From Crocodylus rhombifer (taxonomy: Eukaryota > Chordata > Crocodylia > Crocodylidae): a DNA stretch of 64,000 nt. Position numbers and translations under genes: made by a program. The DNA is taken from the NCBI GenBank assembly GCA_038503035.1, contig JAVSML010019080.1, forward strand, positions 1-64,000. Direction: 5' to 3'. Below are positions 42,960 through 56,139 of this stretch, one piece after another. Below the pieces are notes generated by a model that was given only the letters and a program-made list of their open reading frames with translations, did not search any database and was not told where the DNA came from. How positions within the stretch are numbered: the first letter of the stretch is position 1; each line of letters starts with the position of its first letter.

Positions 42960-45130
42960 GGCCTCTGCCAGTGATGTTAATATCTCCCACAAACCAAGTC
43001 CTGCATCAAACAAGGCATGTGCTGAATCAATTGGATACTCTACTTCCTGTCACCAAGGTTGGTTTGATAAGAATAATGAGGAAACCCTAGTACTTTATCC
43101 ATCAGAAGAGAACCACCTGCAGTTGGCAAAATAAACCCTTCAACCAGCAAAAACAAGAAATTTATCACCAGCTTAGCTGTAGTTCAGAAGAGGCTATGGG
43201 ACATCAAGAACCAGTGGTGGTAAGTGAAAGCCATGGAGATCCAGTGTTTCACTGATCAACATGACATAAGAAATTTATTTCAAGCAATAGAAGTCATGCA
43301 TGAGCCATGTTCCAATAGCCCAACCACCTTATTATCCCAGGATGGCTTTTCTCATCTCACAGATAATGTATCCATCAAACAACACTAGAAGGGGCATTTC
43401 ATGATTCTATTCAACTGTGAATCGGAGGTTTGTTGCCACCATCAAGACCATCCCTCACCACCTAGTAATGGAATCTCTTGCTAATCCCCCACCCTTTTAA
43501 ACAAAGGACAATAGGGCGCCAGGACCAGAAGGCATTCCTGCAGAGGTCTTCAAAGCTGGTAGAACAGCACTAGCACAAAAACTTCAACTACTTATCAAAG
43601 TATGGGTTAACAAGGAAGCTCCACCTGACTTAAAGAATGCCAACGTTGTGATCATCTTCAAGAAAAGGGACAAAACAGTGTGTGGGAACTACGAAGGCCC
43701 TCCTCCTTTGGGAATATTCTTACTCGCATGCTTCTGAATCGCGTCCTCCCCCTTGCCAAAGATGCCCTTTCAGAATCCCAGTGTGGCTTTTAAATCATCA
43801 TGGGGTACCACCAACATGATTTTTGTTGCATGGCAAATTTCAGGAGAAGACCAACACCAGGAGCTGTTTTTTGGCATTCATTGACCTAACCAAGGCCTTT
43901 AACTTCATCAATTGTGAAGCCTTACAGAAGGTGCTAGCTAGGTTTGGTTGTCCACTGAAGTTCATCAGTGTCCTCGGGCTACTCCATGATGGGAGGACCA
44001 CCACAGCCCTCTGCAATTAATTGGAGATGGACCTATTTACCATCCATATCGGTGTCAAGCATTGCCCTAACACTTTTCTCCACCCTGCTGTGATTTTGAT
44101 TCTCATCCATGACTGCCTTCCTCCCAGAATTGGGGTTGAATATTGAATGGCTGGCCAGCTTTTCAACCTGTGGCGTCTCCACAGCAAAACAAAAGTTACC
44201 AAGACTGGTATCGCCAACCTTCCGTGCACTGACCTGTTATCCTTGTGCACACTGAGACTGATTTGCAGTCCATTCTTGACCTTTTTTTAGGTGCCTATCA
44301 TAGCCTGGGACTGTCCCTTTCTAATACAGGGCACCTTGGTCTTCCCAATCAGCCTGCCCCAGCACAAGCTGCCTCCCTTCTCCCACAAACTGCCACTGGA
44401 GAATGTTGGGCATTTCCCATACCTTGGCGGCTAGCTCTCCCAGTTGGTCAGTCTTGATGTAGAAATTGAACATAGGATTTGCTGTGCTAGTGTATCCTTT
44501 GGAAAGCTGCTTTGCTGTGTCTCTTGTCAACCAAGACACTGAAAACTAAGATCCTGGTCAACAATGCAGTGGTTATCCTCATGTCTCACACCCACAGGAG
44601 GAGGAACATGGGTGACATCAAAGCCATCTAAAGTGCTTGGAATGGTTTGATTTTTACCATTGCCTCAAGAAGATTTTTCACATTCTTAGATGGGAAGAGC
44701 ACCTTACTGATGTCAGCCTCTTCTCTGCAACTAATATAACCAGCTTTTGAGGCAAAGATCATGAAACATCAACTTCACTGGGCTGGCCACCATATGGTTG
44801 ACTGATGCTTGTTTCCCAAAGCAAGTCCTCTTCTCAACTCCAGTCATGTTAAGAGGGCCTGCAGAGGATGGGAAGCACTACAAGGATACCCTGAAAGCAT
44901 ACTTTAAGGGCAGTATCAACATGACGCACTGGGAAGTGTTAGCTGTTAACATGTTTCAGTGGTGCTGCACCATACATCAAGCTACAGTCCATTGTGAAGA
45001 GAACAGTCCTGCTCAGGAAGTCAAGAAACAGCAAAGGAGGAAGCAAAGGTGCACAATGTTCTGCCAAACAACCATGTCATGTCAATTGCTTGAAGTTGTA
45101 GCAAGGTGGATTTGGGTATCTTCATAAAGA
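42960..45130 (+). mobile_element. Decayed non-CR1 LINE with reverse transcriptase remnants
   Basis: Broken frames still read, in order: a QKRLWDIKNQWW-like block near 43190; RAPGPEGIPAEVFKAGRTAL near 43515; NVVIIFKKRDKTVCGNY near 43640; SESQCGF near 43770; FIDLTKAFNFINCEALQKVL and ARFGCPLKFI near 43880; and HWAGHHMVD with YKDTLKAYFKGSINMTHWEV near 44880. The DLTKAFD signature and the terminal RWAGH...YKDTLK block differ from CR1 and indicate another LINE clade, which I do not name. Many stops and frameshifts; inactive. Confidence 0.7.
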
Positions 45131-46288
45131 ACTTCATAATTTAGAACGGTGAGGTTGTAGAATAGACCTTCTCAGAAGCTGTAGATTCTTCTTTTGTTCT
45201 GATGCTTTTAAAGAGACCAGACAACCATTGGTCAGAGATGATGCAAGTAGTTTTGCCTGGAGTGTTCTGTAAAGAACAGCAGTTGAAAGCCCAGGAGCAC
45301 TCTTTCCCCCTTCCTCCTCATCTCCCAGCATTCATTTGCCAGGAGCAAAGAACTCTATTTGGAGCAGGTGGATGTTGGAAAAGGACCGTGTTCAGCAGCA
45401 GGAGCAGGGAGAGCTTTTATGTTCTCAACACCTGGCTTAGTTAAAAGAGCTAGAATAGATTTTACGTAGGGCACTTGATTTATAGAAAGAGGAATTCCAG
45501 TTGCCCATTTAGAGCTGGGGTGGGGGACAATTTTGTTGGGCCCAGTCTGAGTCATCACTTCCCCCCCACCCCCACCCCCAAACAACACAAAAAATTCCCG
45601 GTGTGGGATGGGACCAAATATAGGCAGGCACAGTGTTTGGGAATGGGATGGGTAGTTGGGGTTGCAGTGTGGTCAGGCCCCAGGGCAGAGCTGCAATCCA
45701 CTGCCTTTGTGCCCCTGTGATGGGTGTGGGTTCTGCAGGCAGGGGTGTGCAGGGATCAGATCGACCCAGCCCTGGCCCATGCTGTCACTGCCCCATGATC
45801 TTGGCCATGGCCCTAGAGGTAGCCCCCCCACCCACCTGCTCCACAGAGGCCCAGTTCTGTAGACGGGGATGTGTGTGGCCAGGATGCAGAGCAGAGCCAC
45901 GAACCATTCACTGCACACCCCTGCCCTATTGGAGGCTGGGGGGGTGGTGGGGTGGGGTGGCTGCTTGGGTGCTCGACATTGAAGCTGGCTGGGGGTGAGG
46001 GGAAGGAGGAGGGTGCAGAGGGCATGAGCAGCAGAGCTTACCTAGGTGATACAGTCCATAGCTGTCCCTGTGATGCTCCATGTGGGATCAAGCCCTGCCC
46101 AGGGCAGCCCATGCTGCTCTTCTGCCTGCACCTGCCATGCCCGGTCCTAGCCAGCATGCACAGTTCACTGGCGGGGCTGCTTCTAGTGCAGATTAAACCC
46201 AGGGATTGGCGGAATTAAACCCAGAGGCTTCTGATTAAAGGGTTTTGCCCCTTTGCTTTGGGTCAGGCTAGTTGGGACGCTTGTTCTT
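45131..46288. other. Intergenic, possible GC-rich DNA-transposon remnant
   Basis: A CTGGGGTGGGGGACAATTTT motif near 45515 looks like one end of the hAT-type family, but no matching second end was found. The GC-rich stretch 45600-46180 resembles the interiors of the other hAT-like copies. No gene was recognised. Confidence 0.3.
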
Positions 46289-46332
46289 GGGGGGGGGGGG
46301 GGGGGGGGGGTTGTCCGGGGGGGGGGGGGGGG
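46289..46332 (+). repeat. Two long G homopolymers
   Basis: 22 G (46289-46310), TTGTCC, then 16 G (46317-46332). Homopolymers of this size are prone to sequencing and assembly error, so the lengths are not reliable. Confidence 0.9.
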
Positions 46333-46547
46333 TGGAGCAGTGTATCCATGTAGTGCAACAGGGTTGGTTTGTAGTTTTAGGAATAAGTTGAGCACATGTA
46401 TAGGATGATTCAGATAGGGAAGATCCTCCCCCAGGCAAGGATTTGGGCCAGATGACCTCCAGCAGTAACTTCCTGCCCTACTTGTCTGATTCTGTGAATT
46501 CATCCCAGAGGGACTGACCCTTCTTCATTGGCTGGGGTTTTAAGACA

Positions 46548-46725
46548 AATAGAATCACAGGAAAATAGTGCTGAAAGAGACCGCAGAGGCTGTCTAATCC
46601 ACCCTCTGCTCCAGGTACCATCCTCCAGGTCTAAACCATCCCAGCCATGTCTCACCTGCACTTTAGAAGAGATTGCCTGTCTACTGGAAGTTCTTATCAC
46701 CCTCACCACTGTTGGTCACATAGTA
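46548..46725 (-). mobile_element. CR1-like 3' tail, antisense
   Basis: AGAATCACAGGAAAATAGTG ... GCTGAAAGAGACCGCAGAGG ... CCACCCTCTGCTCCAGG follows the antisense pattern of a CR1 3' end (ATAGAATCA, GGAAGAGACCTCAGG, CCACCCCCTGCTC). Diverged, with no coding part. Confidence 0.55.
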
Positions 46726-47289
46726 AAATTTGACAGTTCTTTGGCTTCAGTTTTTCTAGGTAGGTTTTCTTCAACTTTAGTTTCTGGTCCACTGTATGCT
46801 ATGGAATACGTATTGGTTCATTCATCTTCCATAACAACACTAACCCTCCTTCAGACGCTTGCAAGGGCTTCCTGTGCTGCTTCCTTGCTGAAGACCTCAT
46901 CCCCTGCAGTCCTTTGTGTCCCTCTGACCCTTGGGCTCCCAAGTGCTTGGGGTTAGAGGGGGGAGGGGGGGGGAAACATTGCATTGGCTTGAGGCCATCC
47001 TGGCTTCTGGATGACACTTGTGCTAGCGGGACTGAGCTCTGGACAGGAGTTTGGAAGCAGGAATTAATCCTGGCTCCCTTGGACCCCAGACCTGTCTCAT
47101 TTGCCAGGCTCATCTCTTCTTTCTTTGGGGCCAGTGTGATATTGCGGAGACTGTCTTCAAAGACGACATCAAGATTGCAAAGTCCTGATACTGAACAACA
47201 GCTGGAGAGTGGGAAGTCATGACACTTGGCACCAGTTTCCTGATCAGATCACTAGCTGGCCATTGACATGCGGCACTGTGCTGCTAGGC

Positions 47290-48125
47290 ACACAGATACA
47301 TAAATTGCAAAGGGCTGGAAGGAACCTCACAAGATCATTGGGTGTAGGGGGCTTTCCTGCACTGGGCAGGAAAGACGACTGGGGTTGGGTGACCACAGCA
47401 AGGTGACTGTCTGTCCAGTCTCCTCTTGAAGATTTCCAGCATAGGTAATTGCACCACCTCTGGAGAGAATTTATTCCATGGTCTGGACACCCCAAATATG
47501 AAGTTTTTCCTAGAGTTAGCCTTCCAGGAGCTTGTGGGCATTACTCCTGGTTTTCTCCAAGGATGCCCTGGTGAAAAGTTGTTTGCTGAGCCCTTGATGA
47601 ATTCCCCTGATGTAGCAGTAAGCTGCTACCAAGTCCTTTCTCGGCTTTCTCTTTTCTAGGCTGAAGAGGCCCAAGTCCCTCAGCCTTTTCCTCATATGGC
47701 TTGCCTTGCAAATCTCTGATCATATGTGTGGCTCTTCTCTGGACTCTCAAGCTTTTCCATGTCCTTGAAGTGCAACGCCCAGAAGTGGACACAGTACTCC
47801 ATCTGTGGTCTCACCAATGCTGAGTACAGTAGAAGAATCACTTCCTTGGCTTTGGTTGATGCGTGCCAGACTTGTTTGCCCTGCGAGCTGCATCATTGCA
47901 CTGATGGCTCATGTTCATACTATGGTCTATTATTATCCCTAGGTCCCTTTCAGTCATGGTGCTAGTTGTATTGGCACCACCAAGCCTGTAAGTATGTTGG
48001 AGGTGGTTCGTCCTCAGATGGAGCACTTTACACTTTTCAATGTTGAACTTGATGGCCTGTCTAGGTCTGCCTGTATCTGCAGTCTATCTTCAAGCCTGAC
48101 CCCAAAGGGCATGTGGCACTGTGTG
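47290..48125 (-). mobile_element. CR1 LINE 3' part, antisense
   Basis: It starts with the antisense CR1 end (GGGCTGGAAGGAACCTCACA) and contains, on the minus strand, NSLHQGILG-like, EEKAEGLGPLQPRKEKAEKG and RNSRVWSLQRRAT-like positions. It continues up to the CKVLHL region near 48020. Frames are broken. Truncated at its 5' end near 48125. Confidence 0.8.
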
Positions 48126-51100
48126 CAGGCTTGCAACCAGAACAACTCATTGTTGGTCCCTAACCAGGTACCAAGCTTCCTTAATGCCCCATACAAGGCA
48201 GTGATTGGGACAATGGATTGGCATGTGAACCCTTTGTTCAGCTTTTATATTAGCCCCAGCCTACTGGTCATCTGCAAGGGAGAATATGTCCTCTGTGTAT
48301 GTGCATGTGTTGAGATAACTACAGCCTGGATAACCACCTGGAGACTTGTGACTTGCCAACTCACTACTGCCAATAGGCTCCTGCCCCATGAAGTAGGCTA
48401 GCATGCCAAGGTTGGTATTGAGAAGGTATTTGCCAGGGCCTGTTGGAAAGTGGAAGAGCACAGGTATTTGTCCAAGTGTTCTAGGGAAGGGCTGACTTCA
48501 CCACAGAATTCCTGTAGGAGTAGATGTGGAGAAAATCACAACACAGACTCCATACAGCACCCTGGGCAAATCCCTTAATCTTTGTGGGTCTCAGTCCATC
48601 TCTCACTCTCTACCTCCCAAGAATGAGATGGTATCAATGCTTCCTTCACCCCAAATCTTACTGTGTGTATTATACTGCAGATCTTTGGGGCAGGGAGACA
48701 CTTGGGCTGCGTGCTTGCCCAGAGCTGACCTCCATGGGAGCTGTGGATGCTCCAGAATTGCCAATAGCAGTCAGGATTTCTGCAGAGCTCATTGCCACTG
48801 TAACAAAACACTTCTACATAATGACCCTTGTCTGAATTTCAGAGTGACCAGGCTAGGGCCCTGGCATATTCACGGTTCAGGTAAAGTTGGGGTTCTGTCA
48901 TAGTTTCTGTCATAGTATAGACAAGTCTCTGGTGTGGCATCACCTCCTTCATTCGGGTTTGCTCTGCCATTGCACTGACTCATCTTTTGTTTGCATTTCC
49001 ATAAGAGTTGACCACCAGCAGAAAAGATAATCACAAGCAGAGGTGACCCAGGCCAGCCCTAAGGCAGCTGGGATAAGTTTACAGACCCAGAAAAGGGAAA
49101 GTGTGTGTATGGCATAACACTTGCTGTCCCTGGCTTGCAAAGCAGAACATAGGGTCTTTGTTTTTTCCCCATGCTTCTGGGTTTTGCTAATTGCCACATG
49201 GGGCCAGGAAAGAATCCCTACCCTCCCCCCCCCCCACCCTGCCTTGTTGCTACAGGTGTCAAGGTTTTATTCTTTTTTTCACTAGAAGGGTGAAGGGGAA
49301 GGACCTCCTCAGGAGCTCTAGTCCAAACCCAGGATTCCCTCACTTGCAGAGGTGTGTCCCAAGTTAGGGCACAACAGCCTGTATGTCTGGGGAATCTCCT
49401 GCCAGGAAATTCCCAGGACACACATTTGCCAGTAAAGAACCTGGGGTTCCCCTGTTGTCCCGAAGGATCAAGTATCTGAAGCCCTGGGAGTGGCAACAAC
49501 TTGACCCTGTGGGACAACAGGCAACTGTGTCATCCAGTGAAGCAGATCAGCTGTGCAAGGATACACCCTGGCGCAGCTGAGCGGCTTCACTTGGTGACAT
49601 CTGTTTGTAGCCTCAATGACTGAAGAGTTATGCAGATGCTATGTCTAGCTAGGTCAGCAAAGTAAAGCCTGTTATCAACATGTCCAACTGAAACAGCAAC
49701 AAGATCAAATGAAATGGAACAAAAGGCTTGAGACTTTATACCAGAAGGCCTTCAACTAGATCATCGCCACATGGTTTTGGCTTAAGAATGTTAGCTGTAG
49801 TGATTGATATTAGCAAATGTATTGAATGTAGTCTTGGGGTAACTTACTTGGATAAGCTGTAAAAACAAAGCCTTATCAATGAATACCATCAAGCAAGGTG
49901 ATGCACAAAGGGGATGGTAGCAAGCAGCTTCCTAAAATGGTGGAGGAAGGAGATAAGGAAACTTTACTCCCCCAAACTGTAATTTTCATGAAGACATAAA
50001 TCTCAATTAGTTGGCACTTTCCAAGGCCACAAAAAAGCCTGGTTTTGTTTGTTAGAGTAAGCTATGTACAAACAGGAGGTATAGATTGGGAGGAAAGCTG
50101 GAGAACACTGCATATCCAGACTGACCTGCTGCCAGCTTGGGTGCCATCTGCCTCTCCCACCCTGTGTCTCCCCAGGCCATGCAGGTGAGGAACTCTACTG
50201 TGCTGTTGCAGGTAGCTAGGTGGACACTGGGATAAGCGTTTGCCCTTGTGCTTTTTTGGTAGAAGCATTTAAAGTTTGTGCTGTAGACCTGGCTCTTGCC
50301 TCATTCATCCGTACCAACCTACCAAATAGCTGTAACGCAGATAACTGTGCTGGGGACAAGACCTTAACCACATGATAGCAATCAATGGTCCTGTGGAGCT
50401 TTGTAGCCAGCAGGATTGGGGCCATCACCATGCACGTTATCAGGGGGCTCCCAGATATGGATGGGTGCGGGAACAATGACAGATCTTCTCCCCAACTACC
50501 TCACAGCCTTGCTGGACTGTGCGCAGCCATCAGGATCCACTAGGATGGTAGGAGGCCTACAGCTGCTCTACACCCTTGCCATGTGGGGCAGCATCACATG
50601 CTTGGCCAGGTGCATGCTGAGGTGCATCACTGCAGCGGTGGATGTTGAGCACTGCTCTGAGACGGGTCCACTGATGAGACCCAGCAGGACTTGGGTGTGG
50701 TGAGAGCTGGCTCTATGCAGAGGCAAGGTGAAGGAAACCCATTCAGTGTTGGGATCTCTAAAGTAGTAATGATGCACTGGGCCCTCTTGGCTTTGTGTTT
50801 CACCCTGCAGACACCACAGATGTGGATGTTGCTTGCCTGGGATCAGGGTCTATGCCCTGGCCATGTATTGAATAGTTGGCAGGACTAAAACAGCCTCAGG
50901 TACATGGCAGGGAGTCAGGACTTTGCAGCAGGATAGAGCCAGAACCTGCTGCCTCTGAGCAAAGGAATGTGTGCGCAAAACCCACTCCCTGAGTTGCTAC
51001 AGGTGGTGGCATATAGCTCGGCCCCTCCCCTTTCCACATCACCTCATTATTCTCGGCCTCCCATGCCAACCTTTCTAGACAGGGCTGACTCAGATACCTA

Positions 51101-54100
51101 CTCTGCAGGCTCCAGCATTGCTGCAGCTATGGCATTAGAAGGAAGGCAGCAAAGTCCAGTTAAGAGAAGTCTCCCATGTTCAGAGGGGTCAAATGTATAG
51201 TCTTTGGGCCAGTACTAGCCTAAGTGACTTTTCAATTTCTTCATTAATGTTCTTTAAAAGAAATGGTACTCGTAAGAAAAATGAAAAAGCTGAAACAAAC
51301 TCTTCTTGTGTTTCTGTGCTATCTCTTCTTGCATCTCTTTTGCTGTGTAATTCAAACACATCACCAACTGCCAAAGAAGTGAGGCTGTAATTAAGCAAAG
51401 TTGATCATAACTCTCCCCACCCCAACTCATTATATTGCCGTCCTGACTTTTTCTTTCTTGCAAGGAGTGTCAGCATTTCCAGGGGGCCTGATATGGCTGC
51501 AGGGGCTGAGTCTAGGTAGAAAAGCTTAGGATCATGCTGTTTGGCATGAAGCAGCTAGTGGCAAACTGAGGAAAATACTTCCCTGGAGAGGTCACAATCA
51601 CTTTCATTCTGCAGGTGTCATGAAAGAGAGGTTTTTCATTCATTCCACTTGTTGATTTTTTTCAATAGCTTTCTTGACTGGGATGTGCCAGTACTCCTGC
51701 TAGGCCCAAATCTCTTGCTAGATATTCCTGGTTAAATGATCTTGCCCTTTTGCTCAGGGTCAAGTTGATCTCCATATTTAGGATCAGGAAGGTATTTACA
51801 CACACACTCCATACCAAATCGAATTGTGGGGTAAAAGTGGGGGAGGGGAGGGGTGGCCTTTCTCTGGGGGCATAGTCCTCTTCCTTTGATCTCTTGAGTG
51901 TATTTTAACACTGACTGTGCCCTTGCTCCTCTACTTTGCCTGTGGCAGCATAGGGTGTTTTTTGGGCAATGTGTAGTTGTGCAACAGGGTTGTTTGTATA
52001 GTCTTAAGAATAGGTCAGACCAATGTGCTCAACCTACCACCCTGTCATCTGGTCTGCGGGCCTTCTCAAAAGTGGAAATCTGGCAGTGGGAGAACACTGG
52101 CATCTACCACTGCTGCCATCATGCCTCTGCTGCCAGTTTTTTGGAAGTGTGGGGAACCTGAGCACCATTTGCTGCTAGCCTGGTACTGGTCTAATGCATG
52201 CGTTTGTGCATGTCTGCCTCTTTGGACTGCTGCCATACCTCAATCTCCATTTGCAGGCCCAGTGCTCAAGACTCGGGTGTTCTCATCAGGGATGTGCCCA
52301 CCTTGCATCCCTTCCTAGATGAATTCCAGAGGACCCCCTGGAAGGAGGGCATTCTTTCAGTTTTACTTTTTCTATTATTCTGTGTTGAAGGCAACTTATT
52401 TCTGTTTTTTTTTTTTTTTTTTTTCATTTCTTCCCCCCTGAAACTGATGGAGGGGGGGAGTGATCAACTAATCCCTGAGAACAGACAACATTTACAAACT
52501 GGGAATAACTGACGAGCTTCCTGGTTGTGCTGTAAATGGGAAAAAGTTGCAGTCTTTTTTTCAACACAGTTTTTGTTTGAAAATGGCTGTGTATTTCTAC
52601 TCATAAATGAAAATCTTGGATCCAACCTCAGGAAGAACAGCAGCGATCTGGGGCTGAGGTAGGAGCCCAGGTTAGGGCTGTGGTGGAGTTGGTGCTTGGA
52701 GAATGAACTGCCAGGTCTCTGCTCAGCATTCCTACAGAATGAGGTGGCAAAGTGAGCAGAGATGACAAGTTTGCATTTTCCAAGGGCTGCCTGAGTCTGA
52801 AAAGGATGAAAACCATTGCTCTAGTTAACAATGACTGTGCAGGGTTCTTGCAGTGGGCATAGCATGCTTTTATTGCCCTCTCATGGCCATCCTGTGTATA
52901 GATGTTGACTGATCTCTTTTTGCAGGTGCCTATTCCCCATTTCAGAAGTTGAGCAAGGCATGACCCCCGCCCCCCTGCCTCCCCCTTGAGTTGCCTCCCT
53001 GCCATCTTTCAGCAGCTATCTGAGAGGAATATGGTGATAGCATGGTAGGGAATGCCCCTGTACCTCCTCCTTATTCAGTGGCACCTTTTCCTTGGAAGGG
53101 TCACTAGTGCCTGACCACCCCTGGGCAGGGATCTAGGTAACTGTCTGTACCCTGGAACTCCTGAGCCTGGGACTTATTCACTCATGGCTCTTGAGATGCT
53201 GTGACAAGGCTCCCAAATCAGGACACAGAGGTGTTTGTGACTTTTACCATTTACCATAAAGTTAACAAAAGCCTCTGGTGACACTTTTTTTTTTTTTTAT
53301 ATACTGGTGCTCCTGCTGCAGCAAATGTTGCAGTTCCAGTGCTGAAACTAAGGTGACAGCACAGCAAGTTGCCCGGCACAGGAGGAAAAGGCAGTGCCAT
53401 GAGAAGGAGATGCTTATGGACCTTATAACGCCATCAGAAGAGGGCTGCAGCTGCTGAGTAGTGGAGTACTGGCACAGAACTTCATTAGGACCTGTGCACT
53501 GACCTGGTCAGGAAGGGCATTTCCTAGGCTAGGCACACAACTGTGTTGCAGGAGCAGGAGCAGGCTGATGCTGTTTGTGAGCCTGGATATGCTGATCAAC
53601 AACCTTCAGGTGGAGGGGGGGTGGGCAGTTGGGAGAGTGAGTGAGAACCACCCAGGATGCTCTCATATTTGCAAAGAATAAGCACACAGTATTTAGCCCT
53701 CTATTTTTCCCCTTCATGCCCGGGCCTTTCCATCATATGCTCAGCTTTATCCCTACCCAGTCTTGGAGCATCTCTACCCGTGACAGGGTGAGGGGTACTC
53801 ACATCAGCCTCCAGTTGAATTCCACTATGGCCAAGGGTGACAGGTCTCAGCCTTTCCTAGTGCCTCACCAATGATTCAGGATTATCTTGCCTATCTCCCC
53901 ACCCTTTTTCCCCCTGTTGCTTTGCAGCACGGCAAGAGATTCCCCCCCCCCCCCCCCCAGCTTTCAGTAGCACCTCCCACAGGGTTCAACAACTGCCTCC
54001 ATCAGTCCCCCACAAGGTCAAAACTATGCACCATAGCCTAACAGAACTGCCCTGTCCTGTCTAAAGGCACTGTTACGCATGGGGACACCACTCCCAGGCC

Positions 54101-54741
54101 AGACTTGCCCACTTGAACACCCCCACGCTGGCCCAGGTATACCCTTCTTAAGACCCAGAGGCAAACCATTTCTCTTTGTAATTGAGCCCTGCCTCCATCA
54201 TGCTTTCTGCTTCCCTACCTCCTATGTCTGCAGCTTCCCCTTGCCATTGCAGCAACACAGGGAATATGGCTTGAGCCATCTGCTGTAGGCACAGTCCCAC
54301 CTTCATCCCAGCCCTTGTTTGCCACTATCCCTCCCTCCTCTTCCATGAGGACCTGCTGCCCTTAACCCTGCTTGGATACCAGTTCAAGTGCCCTGACTTT
54401 CTCAGAGGAGTTGGACTTGGGGTCAGGAACAACTCCCTTTTACCCCACAGCTTGAGCAGCTGCCATCTAGGGAGTGTGACAGCACACAATGTGAATCCCT
54501 TCAGCTCCTCTGCTCAATGGGGTGGGATGTTGCCCCACTGCCCATGAAGGGGCCCTCTCCCCCTTTTCAGGCAGGCAGTGAGCAGGCCTCAGTGGCAGTA
54601 GGCTACAGTTTGGCTAACTGATTTCTTCCCAGCCCTTCCTCCAACTGAGACAGCATCCCCAGTTGCCCCCACCTTGAATTTGAAAAGTCCTCATGTTTGG
54701 CTTCTGTTTAAACCACAAAACCAGTGGATATATTTCTTGCT
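48126..54741. other. Intergenic, 6.6 kb without a recognised gene
   Basis: Unique-looking sequence with C runs at 49226-49239 and 53942-53958 and T runs near 52406-52424 and 53287-53299. The GC-richer stretch 50060-51190 carries overlapping short frames on both strands, but none shows a domain I recognise. No splice-bounded exon or RNA gene could be supported. Confidence 0.4.
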
Positions 54742-54849
54742 AGGGTCACTTGATGCCAGTTGACTTCCTGCTTATGGTGGGGCAAGGAGGCCTGGACCTG
54801 ATGATCTCATGAGGTCCCTCCCAGCCCCTAATGTCTATGAAATCAATGA
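54742..54849 (+). mobile_element. CR1 3' tail fragment
   Basis: The third copy of the tail seen at 11083 and 31866: GACTTCCTGC ... GGACCTGATGATCTCATGAG ... CCTAATGTCTATGA. 5'-truncated. Confidence 0.7.
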
Positions 54850-55058
54850 AATGTTTGAATGATTATACAGTCGGATTAAAAAGTTCATTCTATTCCCAAA
54901 CAATCATGCCAAGTGTCCAGTGCTTTAATCAGTCCTGAATTGATGCTGTTCTGTAGCGAACCAAACCCTGTTACTGAGAGTAGGGCTAGACAGTAGAGGC
55001 AGACAGCTGCAGAGCTCCAAATAATGAATAGCTGGCAGCTAATTAGATAATGATCAGC

Positions 55059-55372
55059 AGGTATTGGGGGAGTCCCTGTTCCCCCGTGTGCTGCCAGGAG
55101 TGACCAGGAATAACGGTCACAAGCTGGCGGAGGGTAAGTTTAGATTAGATATTAGGAGGCGCTACTTCACAGTCAGGGCGGCTAGGGCCTGGAACCGGCT
55201 TCCAGGGGAAGTGGTGCAGGCTCCTAGCCTGGGGATTTTTAAAAGGAAGTTAGATGAGCACCTTGCTGAGGTCATCGGACCCTGGTGCTCTTTCCTGCCA
55301 AGGCAGGGGGTCAGACTAGATGATCTACCTAGGTCCCTTCTGACTCTAGCTACTATGAAACTATGAATGGTC
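55059..55372 (+). mobile_element. CR1 3' end with open C-terminal frame of ORF2
   Basis: From 55064 a frame of 100 codons encodes VTRNNGHKLAEGKFRLDIRR, YFTVRAARAWNRLPGEVVQA and LGIFKRKLDEHL, the CR1 ORF2 C-terminus. The CR1 3' UTR (CAGGGGGTCAGACTAGATGA) and end (ACTATGAAACTATGAA) follow. The frame is intact over the retained part, suggesting a fairly young 5'-truncated insertion. Confidence 0.85.
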
Positions 55373-55599
55373 TGCTGAGATGGCCTCGGGTCAGAAGGAG
55401 CAGCCAGGGGCAAGGGAGGTAGTCTGACTTGGGTGGAGCTAGTTGCCAGTTCCTTTTCCAAAGCTAAGATAGACCCCATAAAAGCTTGTTATTAATGAAT
55501 TGCACATCCTGCAAAGAGAGACTATCATTAGCCATGCATAAGTACTAATTAATGTGAAAATAATCTCCCACAGAGATAATCAAGTACAGAGTCCTAAAT
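55373..55599. other. Intergenic spacer
   Basis: No feature recognised between the truncated CR1 and the tandem repeat. Confidence 0.4.
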
Positions 55600-55978
55600 G
55601 AAAGTCAGATTAGGATGGGATTATGGGACAAAATACTACTTGGTCCACCCTAAACTTCTTCTCTGCCACTGGGGGACTGTCTCAAAGAGCCCTGAATACA
55701 GTCCTGCTTGGCCCAAAGCACGGTTTGCCTGTGCCAGGCTGCCAACTGACAGCCCCCATGCCCACTTTACTAAGTATAATGGCTCGAAATAAGGAACTGG
55801 CTTTTGGGCTGGGATTATGGCTAAAAATCCTGTTTGGGCCACTGCATGGCATATCTCGGTGGCCCTGGGGCACTCTCACAGACATGTTGGACCAGAATCT
55901 TGCCCTGCCCAGAGCACAGTTTCTTTGTCCCATGCTGCTAACTGGCAGTCCCCTATGCCTAGTGTACTAAATATAACA

Positions 55979-56041
55979 GATTTCATAGACATTATAGACA
56001 TCAGGGCTGGAAGGGACCTCAGAAGATCATTGAGCCTAGAA
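55979..56041 (-). mobile_element. Short antisense CR1 tail inside the tandem repeat
   Basis: TTTCATAGACATTATAGACA followed by CAGGGCTGGAAGGGACCTCA is the antisense of a CR1 3' end. The tandem-repeat unit reads ...CTAAATATA on one side and ATAAGGAACTG on the other, as expected for an insertion. Confidence 0.65.
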
Positions 56042-56139
56042 TAAGGAACTGTTTTTGGGTTGAGATTAAGATTGGGAATTCTTTCTGGGCACCCCACACC
56101 ATGACTCTGTGGCACCAGGGGACTCTCCTGGACTCCTCT

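Noticed and set aside
45600..46200. GC-rich frames resembling an exon cluster
   Set aside because: No consistent splice borders or domain. The sequence looks like hAT-like filler seen elsewhere in the window.
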